DNA of 64,000 bases from Lachnospiraceae bacterium (GTDB lineage: Bacteria; Bacillota; Clostridia; Lachnospirales; Lachnospiraceae), in the NCBI GenBank assembly GCA_017456585.1, contig JAFTJD010000016.1:1-64000 (forward strand), written 5' to 3'. A program made the position numbers and the translations under genes. Below, in pieces: positions 1-10,810 of this stretch (position 1 is the stretch's first letter; each line of letters opens with the position of its first letter). Below the pieces are notes generated by a model. It was not told the DNA's origin. It saw only the letters and a list, made by a program, of their open reading frames with translations, and made no database searches.

Positions 1-294
<294 letters not shown>

Positions 295-340
295 TTTTCG
301 GGTGAATAATATTTAATTAATCTCGAAAGGAGGCAGGACC

Positions 341-843
341 TTGGGAAGAATATTTGAGCTGGACGCTCAGCTGTTGTTTGATACGATTGTTATAGCGATA
401 AATGTTTTTATTCTTTTTACGGTTTGTTCGTACTTGTTCTTCGAACCTGTGCGTGCGATGCTTGATAAAAGACGCGACAAGATTAAATCAGACATAGAAG
501 ATGCGTTACAGAATAAAGAAGATGCTAAGGCTCTTAAAGAAGAATATGAGCTTAAACTTAATGAAGTAGGTAAAGAAGCAGAAGAGATACTTGGTGCTGC
601 TCGTAAGAAGGCTCTCAAGAGAGAAGAGGAAATCATTGCAGAAGCTAAGGCAGAGGCAGAGAAGATACGAGAACGTGCACGTAAAGAGTTAGAGCTTGAA
701 AAGAAACAGGCGATTGATGATATGAAGCTCGAAATGATAGAACTTGCCAAGCTTATGGCAGGCAGTGTAATCGCCAAGTCGGTAGATGTTCAGGTTCAGG
801 ACAAGCTTATCGAAGATGCTTTGAAAGAAATGGGTGATGGCAC

Positions 844-856
<13 letters not shown>
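341..856 (+). CDS. atpF: ATP synthase subunit b
   Basis: This is the peripheral-stalk subunit b, which connects the membrane part of the ATP synthase to the F1 head. The 171-residue protein has one membrane segment near residues 13-33 and then a long, highly charged helix rich in Ala, Glu and Lys, the usual dimeric coiled coil. The start is TTG at 341, with an AAAGGAGG site at 326-332 eight bases upstream. The gene overlaps atpH by 13 bases, so the two are probably translationally coupled. The TTG start is the only unusual point. Confidence 0.95.
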
Positions 857-2923
<2,067 letters not shown>

Positions 2924-2960
2924 TTTTTCAGAGACAGGGAAGAAAGAAGGGTGATATTTC

Positions 2961-3824
2961 GTGGCATCGATGCGAGACATAAAAAGACGTAAGTCCAGCA
3001 TTCAAAGCACCGGTCAGATTACAAAAGCCATGAAGCTCGTTTCCACAGTTAAGTTGCAGAAAGCCAAGTCCAGAGCGGAACAGGCAAGACCATATTCGTC
3101 ATATATGTATGAGGCGATGGTTGATATGCTCTCACGTACTAAGAATATCAATCATCCATATCTCATAGACAGTGACAACCCGAAGAAAGCAGTTATTATG
3201 ATTACTTCTAACAGAGGTCTTGCAGGAGGTTACAATAACAATGTTGTGAAGCTTTTGCTCGGTGGGGAGTTGGCTGCCTCGAAGGAAGATGTGCTTGTGT
3301 ATGCCATAGGCCGTAAGGGTAAGGATGCCGTGGCAAGGCGTGGATATGAGATAAAAGCAGATTACTCAGATGTAATCAATGAACCGGAATATGCAGATGC
3401 TAGGGCTATTGGAGAAGCAGTTCTTAAAGAATATATAGACGGTAATATAGGAGAAATCTATCTCGCCTATACTTCTTTTAAGAATACTGTAAGCCATGAG
3501 CCAAAGCTTATTAAGCTGTTGCCGATAAATGTTGAGGATAATGGAGAAGAGGTCAATACTAAAGAGGCCTTGATGACATTCGAACCGGATGAGGAAGAGA
3601 TTCTTGATGCGATTATTCCGAAATACATTAACAGCCTGATATATGGTGCACTTGTGGAGGCAGTTGCCAGCGAGAATGGTGCGAGAATGCAGGCGATGGA
3701 TTCAGCGACGAGCAATGCAGAAGAAATGATAGCGGATTTATCATTGAAATATAATAGAGCAAGACAAGGCGCCATAACTCAAGAGTTAACCGAGATTATA
3801 GCGGGTGCTGACGCAATCAGCTAG
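2961..3824 (+). CDS. atpG: ATP synthase subunit gamma
   Basis: Gamma subunit, the central rotating shaft of F1. The 287-residue protein shows the conserved N-terminal helix MASMRDIKRR and ITKAMKLVSTVKLQKA, the central TSNRGLAGGYN strand region and the conserved C-terminal SEN-ARMQAMDSATSNAEEMI helix with NRARQGAITQELTEI. The start is GTG at 2961 behind a GAAAGAAGG site. A later in-frame ATG at 2970 would remove the first three residues of the conserved start and is less likely. Confidence 0.95.
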   Translation: MASMRDIKRRKSSIQSTGQITKAMKLVSTVKLQKAKSRAEQARPYSSYMYEAMVDMLSRTKNINHPYLIDSDNPKKAVIMITSNRGLAGGYNNNVVKLLLGGELAASKEDVLVYAIGRKGKDAVARRGYEIKADYSDVINEPEYADARAIGEAVLKEYIDGNIGEIYLAYTSFKNTVSHEPKLIKLLPINVEDNGEEVNTKEALMTFEPDEEEILDAIIPKYINSLIYGALVEAVASENGARMQAMDSATSNAEEMIADLSLKYNRARQGAITQELTEIIAGADAIS

Positions 3825-3834
3825 TAACAAGTAA

Positions 3835-5238
<1,404 letters not shown>

Positions 5239-5246
5239 GTGATTGT

Positions 5247-5651
5247 ATGGCAGACTTCTTTAACGTAAAGATTGTTACACCGGACAGAGTGTTATATGAA
5301 GGTCAGGCAAACATGATTGAAATGAATACTGCTGATGGTGAAATCGGTGTATATGCGAAGCATATTCCGCTTACAACAACCTTGGAACCCGGAATAGTAA
5401 CTATACATGAGGAAGAGGGTGCGAGATTTGCAGTAGTACACTCCGGATTCGTGGTTATCATGCCGGATGAGGTTACACTTATGGCTGAGATAGCAGAATG
5501 GCCTGATGAGATAGATGTTGAACGAGCAAGAGCCGCTGAGGATCGTGCAAGGAAGCGTTTGACAGAAAGCTCAGGCGATATTGATACAGTACGTGCAGAA
5601 CTTGCACTTAGACGAGCATTGGCACGTATTGAAGCAACGGAAAGACTATAG
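5247..5651 (+). CDS. atpC: ATP synthase subunit epsilon
   Basis: Epsilon subunit, which sits at the foot of the gamma shaft and can inhibit ATP hydrolysis. The 134-residue protein has the N-terminal beta-sandwich (FNVKIVTPDRVLYEGQANMIEMNT, GEIGVYAKHIPL) followed by the two-helix C-terminal region from about residue 90 (ERARAAEDRARKRL and LRRALARIEA). It starts 8 bases after atpD and closes the operon; a strong hairpin follows its stop codon. Confidence 0.95.
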   Translation: MADFFNVKIVTPDRVLYEGQANMIEMNTADGEIGVYAKHIPLTTTLEPGIVTIHEEEGARFAVVHSGFVVIMPDEVTLMAEIAEWPDEIDVERARAAEDRARKRLTESSGDIDTVRAELALRRALARIEATERL

Positions 5652-5661
5652 ATAGGGTAAG

Positions 5662-5690
5662 GAGGCTGTCGCAGCTTTGCGGCAGCCTCT
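5662..5690 (+). terminator. Hairpin ending the atp operon
   Basis: A 12-bp stem with one G-U pair (GAGGCTGTCGCA at 5662-5673 and TGCGGCAGCCTC at 5678-5689) has a 4-base loop and begins 11 bases after the atpC stop. The tail is CTTGCGCG, not a T-run, so it may stop transcription weakly or act as a 3-prime stability hairpin. Confidence 0.6.
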
Positions 5691-5702
5691 TGCGCGTTTG
5701 CA

Positions 5703-5834
5703 ATGAGCCATGTACAAAATATGCATAAATCAAATGAGTGAGCTCGCTCATATCATTTGATTTGTGCATATTTTTATACGGCGAATGCCGCGACAACGAG
5801 CAAGCCTGCTTGCGAGTATGTCGGCATGGCTCAT
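5703..5834. repeat. Long nested intergenic hairpin
   Basis: AAAATATGCATAAATC... at 5716-5737 pairs with 5753-5774 (22 bp, one wobble). Inside it TGAGC and GCTCA (5739-5750) pair further, leaving a 2-base loop. Outside it, ATGAGCCATG at 5703-5712 is repeated in inverted form as CATGGCTCAT at 5825-5834, beyond the first 76-bp repeat. The right arm runs into TTTTT, so the structure could terminate transcription. Confidence 0.6.
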
Positions 5835-5990
5835 TATTGAGGAATAAAAATATACGGCGAATGCCGCGACAACGAGCAAGCTTGCTTGCGAGTATGTCGG
5901 CATGGCTTATTATTGAGGGATAAAAATATACGGCGAATGCCGCGACAACGAGCAAGCCTGCTTGCGAGTATGTCGGCATGGCTCATTATG
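5775..5990. repeat. Three tandem 76-bp repeats
   Basis: Units begin at 5775, 5851 and 5927 with TATACGGCGAATGCCGCGAC; the third is shortened at its end. The units differ at only a few bases (for example AAGCCTGCTTG against AAGCTTGCTTG). Each unit holds GGC-GAAT-GCC and GCAAGC-CT-GCTTGC mini-hairpins inside a looser TGCCG...CGGCA pairing. No reading frame with a ribosome site crosses them; they look like non-coding intergenic repeats. Confidence 0.75.
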
Positions 5991-6330
5991 TTATTATGGC
6001 TGGAGATAGAGCGGTATTTGACACTTGTATAGATTATTTCATCCAGAAATTATCATATTTACCTTTCTAGCTGTCGTAATTTTGAAGAAAAATTGGCAGA
6101 TTTCATCTAGGAATTAAGATATTCAATAATCTATCCGTAAAAACATATTGAAAAATAGATAAAACAAGCTTATAAAAGGGAAAAAATGAGTTTTTTTGCA
6201 GATAGATTTGATTAAATGAAAGTTTCTAGATGATAAGAGGATAAGATGATGGTTAGTTTTGTACGGATAGAACATTGTAAAAACAAGATTCTAGAGGATA
6301 TTGCCTTGTTCAAAGTGATAGAGATATGAT
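5991..6330. other. AT-rich spacer without recognisable gene
   Basis: About 340 bases between the 76-bp repeats and the 16-bp repeats. A TTGACA occurs at 6018-6023 but no matching -10 box was found at the usual distance. No open frame with a credible ribosome site and no strong hairpin was recognised. A promoter for the HAD gene downstream must be somewhere here or within the repeats. Confidence 0.4.
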
Positions 6331-6538
6331 AAGATAGAGACATATTGAGATAGAGACATATTGAGATAGAGACATATTAAGATAGAGACATATTGAGATA
6401 GAGACATATTGAGATTGAGACATATTGAGATTGAGACATATTAAGATAGAGATATATTAAGATAGAGACATATTAAGATAGAGATATATTGAGATTGAGA
6501 TATGTTAAGACAGAGGCATATTAAGACAGAGGTGTATT
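6331..6538. repeat. Thirteen 16-bp tandem repeats
   Basis: The unit is (G/A)AGATAGAGACATATT, exactly 16 bp, repeated 13 times without a break in register (208 bases). Degeneration increases toward the downstream gene: GATTGAGA, GATATATT, GACAGAGG variants. A partial unit (GATAGAGATATGAT) precedes the array. The last unit contains AGAGGTG at 6527-6533, which is the only ribosome-site-like sequence for the ATG at 6542. Copy number is therefore likely to affect the leader length of that gene. Confidence 0.9.
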
Positions 6539-6541
6539 GAT

Positions 6542-7225
6542 ATGATTAAAGCCGTAATATTTGACATGTTCGAAACCCTAATAACTCATTATGAAAGTCC
6601 ATTATATATGGGAAAACAGATAGCCGGAGATATTGGGATAAGCGAACAGAGATTTAGAGAAATATGGGACACGACTGACGATGACAGAACCCTGGGTAAG
6701 AAAACCTTTGAAGAAGTGATAGAGGAATCGTTAAGGGTAAATAACTGTTATTCTGATGACTTGCTTGAGAAAATAGTAAGTAAAAGAAGAATGTCCAAAA
6801 TAGAGTGTTTCAAACATATGCATCCGGAAATAGTGCCGATGTTCAGAAGCCTCAAAGAAATGAATATTAAGATTGGCTTGATTACAAATTGCTATTATGA
6901 GGAAAGAGATGCTATAATGAATAGCATATTATTTGATTATTTCGATGTAGTATGTATGTCATGCGAATTAGGAATGAAGAAGCCGGAAGAGGAAATTTTC
7001 CAAAGGTGTGTAAGAGAACTGTCGGTAGTACCTCGGGAATGTCTGTATGTTGGGGATGGCGGTAGCTTGGAGCTGGAAGCAGCTCGCTCTCTTAATATGC
7101 ATCCTATTCAGGCTGCATGGTACTTTAAGGATGGAGTAAATCAGCAGACAAAAAGGAAAACAGAGTTTGTGCAAGCGGAATCGCCGATGGATGTTATTAG
7201 TGAAATCAGAAAGCATGAACAATAG
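6542..7225 (+). CDS. HAD-superfamily hydrolase
   Basis: Predicted phosphatase or dehalogenase-like hydrolase of the HAD superfamily (subfamily IA), 227 residues, cytoplasmic. The nucleophile motif is FDMFETL with Asp8; the usual second Asp of motif I is replaced by Phe10, a variant seen in other HAD-IA proteins. Motif II is LITNC, motif III a lysine in GMKKPEEEIF, and motif IV YVGDGGSLELEAA. The helical cap lies around residues 15-90. The substrate cannot be read from the sequence. The start ATG directly abuts the 16-bp repeat array, whose last unit gives the ribosome site. Confidence 0.85.
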   Translation: MIKAVIFDMFETLITHYESPLYMGKQIAGDIGISEQRFREIWDTTDDDRTLGKKTFEEVIEESLRVNNCYSDDLLEKIVSKRRMSKIECFKHMHPEIVPMFRSLKEMNIKIGLITNCYYEERDAIMNSILFDYFDVVCMSCELGMKKPEEEIFQRCVRELSVVPRECLYVGDGGSLELEAARSLNMHPIQAAWYFKDGVNQQTKRKTEFVQAESPMDVISEIRKHEQ

Positions 7226-7308
7226 GATGTCTAATATCTGTTGAGTGGCGCCCATTCAGAGTGGAATGATAAAAGGGATTCATAGCATGAAAGGAAAATT
7301 AGGTTTAT

Positions 7309-8064
7309 ATGATTACATGGAATACTAGACAGACCAAACATTTTGTGTTTTACACTATGGATAATTCTTATGCCGATGCTAATATAGAAAAAATTATGCA
7401 GGAACAGGAGAGTCGAATAGAAGAAATCTTGTGTTGCTTTCCGATAAAGATTCCTGTTAAAATAAAGTATTGGTTATGCAATACAAGAGAAGAAGTTGGA
7501 GAGATGACAAACGATGCACCATCCAATGCGATGTTCGTCTGGGATGATGACAATACAGAAGATGTCAGTATCTATGCAGTTTATAGCGAGGACATGCAGT
7601 GCACAGGATATCACGAGGAAACACATGCAGTTATGCACTTTTTGAATGAACCGTTGTCTACGGCGTTATCAGAAGGTGTTGCTGTATACATGGAGAGATT
7701 ATGGTGGGGCATAGAGAATGACTTATGCGCCTATTTGTACATAGATAAAGGATGCTATGTTTCGGTGGAACAGCTCATATGCGAGAAACAGAAAAATGAA
7801 GTGGAATATTTTTATGCGGTGAAAGAAAGTGTTTCCTATCCTACGATGGGAGCATTTGTTGGATTCTTGCTTTCCAAAGACGAGAACGGACAGGAAAACT
7901 TTTTAAAAATATACCAATATCAGGGGGAAGATTGGAGAGAAGAGTTCCAAAGGATTTATCAATGCAGTCTAGGTGAATTGGAGAATCAGTTTTTAGATTA
8001 TATCAAGAATCGTATTTATTCCCAAAATGAAATAATGTATGGAGAGAAGCGATTGGGATTGTAG
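7309..8064 (+). CDS. Putative zinc metallopeptidase-like protein
   Basis: A 251-residue protein with a gluzincin-type zinc signature: His102-Glu-Glu-Thr-His106 followed by Glu122 in LSEGVAVYME, the arrangement of the peptidase MA clan. No signal peptide or membrane segment is visible, so it should be cytoplasmic. The C-terminal part (GAFVGFLLSK, FLKIYQYQGEDWREEFQRIYQCSLGELENQFLDYI) resembles the region after the active site in similar bacterial MA-like proteins. The ribosome site is weak (AAAGGA at 7290-7295). No specific family was recognised; peptidase activity is an inference from the motif. Confidence 0.6.
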   Translation: MITWNTRQTKHFVFYTMDNSYADANIEKIMQEQESRIEEILCCFPIKIPVKIKYWLCNTREEVGEMTNDAPSNAMFVWDDDNTEDVSIYAVYSEDMQCTGYHEETHAVMHFLNEPLSTALSEGVAVYMERLWWGIENDLCAYLYIDKGCYVSVEQLICEKQKNEVEYFYAVKESVSYPTMGAFVGFLLSKDENGQENFLKIYQYQGEDWREEFQRIYQCSLGELENQFLDYIKNRIYSQNEIMYGEKRLGL

Positions 8065-8105
8065 ATATATTGAACTTGTGGAGGGGGATTAATGGTTAAA
8101 AGATT

Positions 8106-8189
8106 GCTATTATTCAAAAGCAGATACTTTATGACAAAGCTGAAGAGGATAGGCTTATAGAAGAGCGTGGAATGATAAGAAGAAAATAG
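8106..8189 (+). pseudogene. Decayed gene fragment
   Basis: This frame reads AIIQKQILYDKAEEDRLIEE then RGMIRRK and a stop, with a protein-like charged composition, but is cut off upstream by a stop after a few codons. A GGAGGGGG site and ATG at 8092 open a different frame that ends after 22 codons. Together they look like the end of a gene whose front part is lost or frameshifted. The family was not recognised. Confidence 0.3.
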
Positions 8190-8211
8190 TAAATTTGAAG
8201 GTGGAGATAAA

Positions 8212-8287
8212 ATGATAAATTTGAAACCTGTTACACAGGATAATTATTTTGAATGAAGTTGTAGAGGTAGATGAAAATGAAGTATAG
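8212..8287 (+). pseudogene. Frameshifted start of a GNAT-like gene
   Basis: A good AGGTGGAGA site precedes an ATG encoding MINLKPVTQDNYFE and a stop. Shifting by one base at about 8251 continues as NEVVEVDENEV and then stops. MINLKPVTxDNxxEV is a common opening of GNAT acetyltransferases, so this looks like the broken start of such a gene. It overlaps the start of the intact GNAT gene that follows. Confidence 0.4.
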
Positions 8288-8771
8288 AAACTTATCTAAA
8301 ACCGAAGCCGAAAAGTTTTGGGAATTGATGAACCAATTGGATTACGAAACAAAATATATGTTATACGAACCGGGAGAACGGACAAAGAATCTTTCCAGAA
8401 TTGAGTCTTTAATACAAAATTCGGTAGAGGGAGAGGACTTTCTTCTTGTTGCTGAAGCAGATGATAGAATCGTTGGGTATATATCGGCACAAAAAGGCGG
8501 CTTGAATCGAATTGCTCATTCGGCATATATTGTCGTTGGAATATTAAAGGATTATCGAGGAAAAGGGATTGGAACTGATTTTTTTAATCGATTGGATATA
8601 TGGGCAGAGGAAAAGCATGTTAAACGTTTAGAATTAACGGTAGTTTGTGAAAATGAAGTTGCTAAACATTTATATGAAAAAAGTGGATTCGAAATAGAAG
8701 GTATTAAGCGAAAGTCAGTATTGGTCAACGGAGAATATTTGGATGAGTATTACATGGCTAAAATTAAATAA
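8271..8771 (+). CDS. GNAT family N-acetyltransferase
   Basis: A 166-residue acetyltransferase of the GNAT fold. The acetyl-CoA-binding strand and loop are seen in SAYIVVGILKDYRGKGIGTDFF (the RGKGIG pyrophosphate loop, about residues 97-102), followed by LELTVVCENEVAKHLYEKSGFEIEG, the usual C-terminal signature. The acceptor is unknown; the match to the RimJ/RimL-like group is general. The start at 8271 (or ATG 8277) follows GAGGT at 8263-8267. It lies directly behind fragments of another GNAT-like gene. Confidence 0.85.
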   Translation: MKMKYRNLSKTEAEKFWELMNQLDYETKYMLYEPGERTKNLSRIESLIQNSVEGEDFLLVAEADDRIVGYISAQKGGLNRIAHSAYIVVGILKDYRGKGIGTDFFNRLDIWAEEKHVKRLELTVVCENEVAKHLYEKSGFEIEGIKRKSVLVNGEYLDEYYMAKIK

Positions 8772-8819
8772 TACCCATTTATAATTCTCTTGGGCTTGAA
8801 CTTGTGGGGGCGAAATACA

Positions 8820-9185
8820 ATGAAATTAAGAAATGTTTTGATAGTTGTGAAGGATATTGAAAAATCAAAGCAGTTTTACCATGACCTGTTTGGTTTGGAA
8901 ATGGTGCTCGATAATGATGGTAACATGATTTTGACAGAAGGTCTTGTGCTCCAGGATGAGGAAATTTGGAAAAAGTTTCTGGGAAAGGATGTAATTCCGA
9001 AGAATAATTCCTGCGAACTGTATTTTGAAGAAGATGATATAGAAGCATTTGCCAGGAAACTGGAGAAGCTATACCCCTCAATCCAATATGTTAACAGACT
9101 TATGACGCATAGCTGGGGACAAAAAGTAATTCGTTTTTATGATTTGGACGGCAATTTGATTGAGGTTGGAACTCCGATTTTTTAG
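8820..9185 (+). CDS. VOC (glyoxalase/bleomycin-resistance) family protein
   Basis: A 121-residue protein of the vicinal-oxygen-chelate fold, seen in the opening MKLRNVLIVVKDIEKSKQFY, GLEMVLDNDGNMILTEGLVLQ and the C-terminal strand VIRFYDLDGNLIEVGTP. Family members bind a metal and act as isomerases, dioxygenases or antibiotic-binding proteins; which applies here cannot be told. An earlier in-frame TTG at 8790 is rejected because the conserved fold begins at ATG 8820 and a GGGGG site lies just ahead. Confidence 0.8.
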   Translation: MKLRNVLIVVKDIEKSKQFYHDLFGLEMVLDNDGNMILTEGLVLQDEEIWKKFLGKDVIPKNNSCELYFEEDDIEAFARKLEKLYPSIQYVNRLMTHSWGQKVIRFYDLDGNLIEVGTPIF

Positions 9186-9258
9186 GAATATGTACCTTGG
9201 TAATACATCTTTTAGGATTTAGTACAGGCTTCATTTTAGGGTTTGTAGTGAAGAAGTT

Positions 9259-9287
9259 AGAACCACAGTGATTGTGGTTCTTTTTTT
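9259..9287 (+). terminator. Rho-independent terminator
   Basis: A perfect 9-bp stem (AGAACCACA at 9259-9267, TGTGGTTCT at 9273-9281), a 5-base loop and a 7-T run. It separates the VOC gene from the TetR promoter. The stretch just before it (about 9203-9270) can be read as LVIHLLGFSTGFILGFVVKK plus a few residues, possibly a remnant membrane segment, but without a ribosome site. Confidence 0.9.
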
Positions 9288-9290
9288 GGC

Positions 9291-9339
9291 TTGACAGCTA
9301 ATTCAAATTAGCTTATAATAAGGCTAATTTGAATTAGCC
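9291..9339 (+). promoter_or_regulatory. Promoter with two TetR-type operators
   Basis: TTGACA (9291-9296) and TATAAT (9314-9319) are both perfect and are separated by exactly 17 bases. A palindrome GCTAATTCAAATTAGC (9297-9312) fills the spacer, and the same sequence in inverted orientation (core GCTAATTTGAATTAGC at 9323-9338) lies just after the -10 box. The centres are 26 bp apart. Binding of the TetR-type protein encoded immediately downstream would block RNA polymerase; self-regulation is inferred from position. Confidence 0.9.
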
Positions 9340-9350
9340 AAGGAGAAGAT

Positions 9351-9962
9351 ATGGATACAAAGCGAAAAATTTTGGATGTTGCATTAACACTATTTTCTGA
9401 AAAAGGATACGGAAAAGTTTTCGTTGGACAGATAGCAGATGGTGTAGGGATTAAAGCGCCGTCTCTATATAAACATTACAAGAGCAAGCAGGATATTTTT
9501 GAGGCAATACTTGAAGAGATGCGAAATAGATATAATAAAGAAGTCTCCTTTTTGAGTTTCAATGGAAGTGATTTTCAAGCGGATTCAGATTTTTTTGGAA
9601 AGCTTTCCGAGGATGAATTGGTAAAACTGGGGATTGGATTGTTTCATTTCTTTTTGCATGATGAATACGAATGCAAATTTAGAAAGATGCTTACAATAGA
9701 GCAGTTTTCCAATAAAGAGCTTGCAGAGTTGTTTTCCAATCAGTATTTTAATGAGCCATTAAAATATCAGGGCGGATTGCTTCGAATGATGATAGCACAA
9801 GGACAGATGAAAAAAGAAGATGAACAAATTATGGCATTGCATTTTTATGCCCCGATGTATTTGCTGCTAACCGTATGCGACAGAGAACCACAAAGAGAGG
9901 CAGAGGCATTACAGGTATTAGAAAAGCATATTAAACAATTCAACAGAATATACAAGGAGTAG
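9351..9962 (+). CDS. TetR family transcriptional regulator
   Basis: A 203-residue repressor-type regulator. Residues 1-55 form the TetR helix-turn-helix (KILDVALTLFSEKGYGKVFV, then GVGIKAPSLYKHYKSKQDIF); the rest is the helical ligand-binding domain. It is the first gene of a two-gene unit with a flavodoxin-like reductase 5 bases downstream, and its promoter carries two copies of a palindrome that is the likely operator. The ligand is unknown. The start follows an AAGGAG site at 9340-9345. Confidence 0.9.
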   Translation: MDTKRKILDVALTLFSEKGYGKVFVGQIADGVGIKAPSLYKHYKSKQDIFEAILEEMRNRYNKEVSFLSFNGSDFQADSDFFGKLSEDELVKLGIGLFHFFLHDEYECKFRKMLTIEQFSNKELAELFSNQYFNEPLKYQGGLLRMMIAQGQMKKEDEQIMALHFYAPMYLLLTVCDREPQREAEALQVLEKHIKQFNRIYKE

Positions 9963-9967
9963 AAAAG

Positions 9968-10660
9968 ATGAAAATTGTAATGATACACGGACAAAATCAT
10001 AAGGGAAGTACCTATAATATTGGCAGGATGATAGCAAATAAAATTAGTAGAGAAGATATAGTTGAGTTTTTCCTGCCCAAAGATTTGAATCATTTTTGCC
10101 TGGGATGTTATACATGCATAGATGATGTCACAAAATGTCCGTTTTATGAAGAGAAGAATATAATTATGAGTGCGGTAGAAGCTGCGGACGTCTTAATTTT
10201 TACGACGCCAACATATTGTTTGAGAGCATCTGCGCCCATGAAGAGTTTTATTGATTTGACATTTAATTACTGGATGTCACATAGACCAAGAAAATGTATG
10301 TTTAGTAAAAAAGCTATTGTAGTGTCAACGGCAGCAGGGTGTGGAGCGAAAACAGCTGTCAAGGATATAACAGATGCCTTATTCTATTGGGGTATTCCAT
10401 GCATATTGCCATACGGCATTAGTATTCAGGCTATGAATTGGAACGGAGTAAATGATAAGAAAAAACAAAAAATTGAAAGGGATACTACAAAGATTGCGAA
10501 TAAAGTATTAAAGAAAAAGAATGTTAAAGTTGGACTTAAAACAAAAGCCATGTTTATGCTGATGCGAATGATGCAGAAAGCGGACTTTGGCTCGGGCGAG
10601 GCAGATAGAGCGTATTGGGAGAAAAATGGTTGGTTAGATAGGGAAAGACCTTGGAGATAA
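9968..10660 (+). CDS. Flavodoxin-fold NAD(P)H-dependent oxidoreductase
   Basis: A 230-residue protein of the NADPH-dependent FMN reductase / flavodoxin-like fold. The N-terminal strand and FMN phosphate loop are MKIVMIHGQNHKGSTYNIGR; CLGCYTCIDDVTKCPF near residues 42-58 is the cysteine-rich segment common in this group, and LIFTTPTYCLRASAPMKSFID is the FMN-ring contact region. It follows the TetR gene by 5 bases and is surely co-transcribed, so it probably detoxifies or reduces the compound that releases the repressor. The substrate is unknown. Confidence 0.8.
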   Translation: MKIVMIHGQNHKGSTYNIGRMIANKISREDIVEFFLPKDLNHFCLGCYTCIDDVTKCPFYEEKNIIMSAVEAADVLIFTTPTYCLRASAPMKSFIDLTFNYWMSHRPRKCMFSKKAIVVSTAAGCGAKTAVKDITDALFYWGIPCILPYGISIQAMNWNGVNDKKKQKIERDTTKIANKVLKKKNVKVGLKTKAMFMLMRMMQKADFGSGEADRAYWEKNGWLDRERPWR

Positions 10661-10810
10661 AAAACTTTCCATACTGGCAAAGTTGGGGTCAAAGTTGGAA
10701 ATGCTGGGTTTAGTGAAAAATAGTGTAAAAATAGTGAAAATTTAATGGAATTTTTGGCGCGAATGAGGTATACTGTTTCTGAGGATAACTTTGATGAAGA
10801 GGTGATATTC

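Noticed and set aside
367-777. Long open frame on the minus strand opposite atpF
   Set aside because: It is the mirror of the biased coiled-coil codons of subunit b, is almost all Ser/Ala/Leu, and has no ribosome site.
6331-6538. Possible CRISPR-like array because of regular short repeats
   Set aside because: The 16-bp units follow each other directly with no unique spacers and no cas genes are near; it is a simple tandem repeat.
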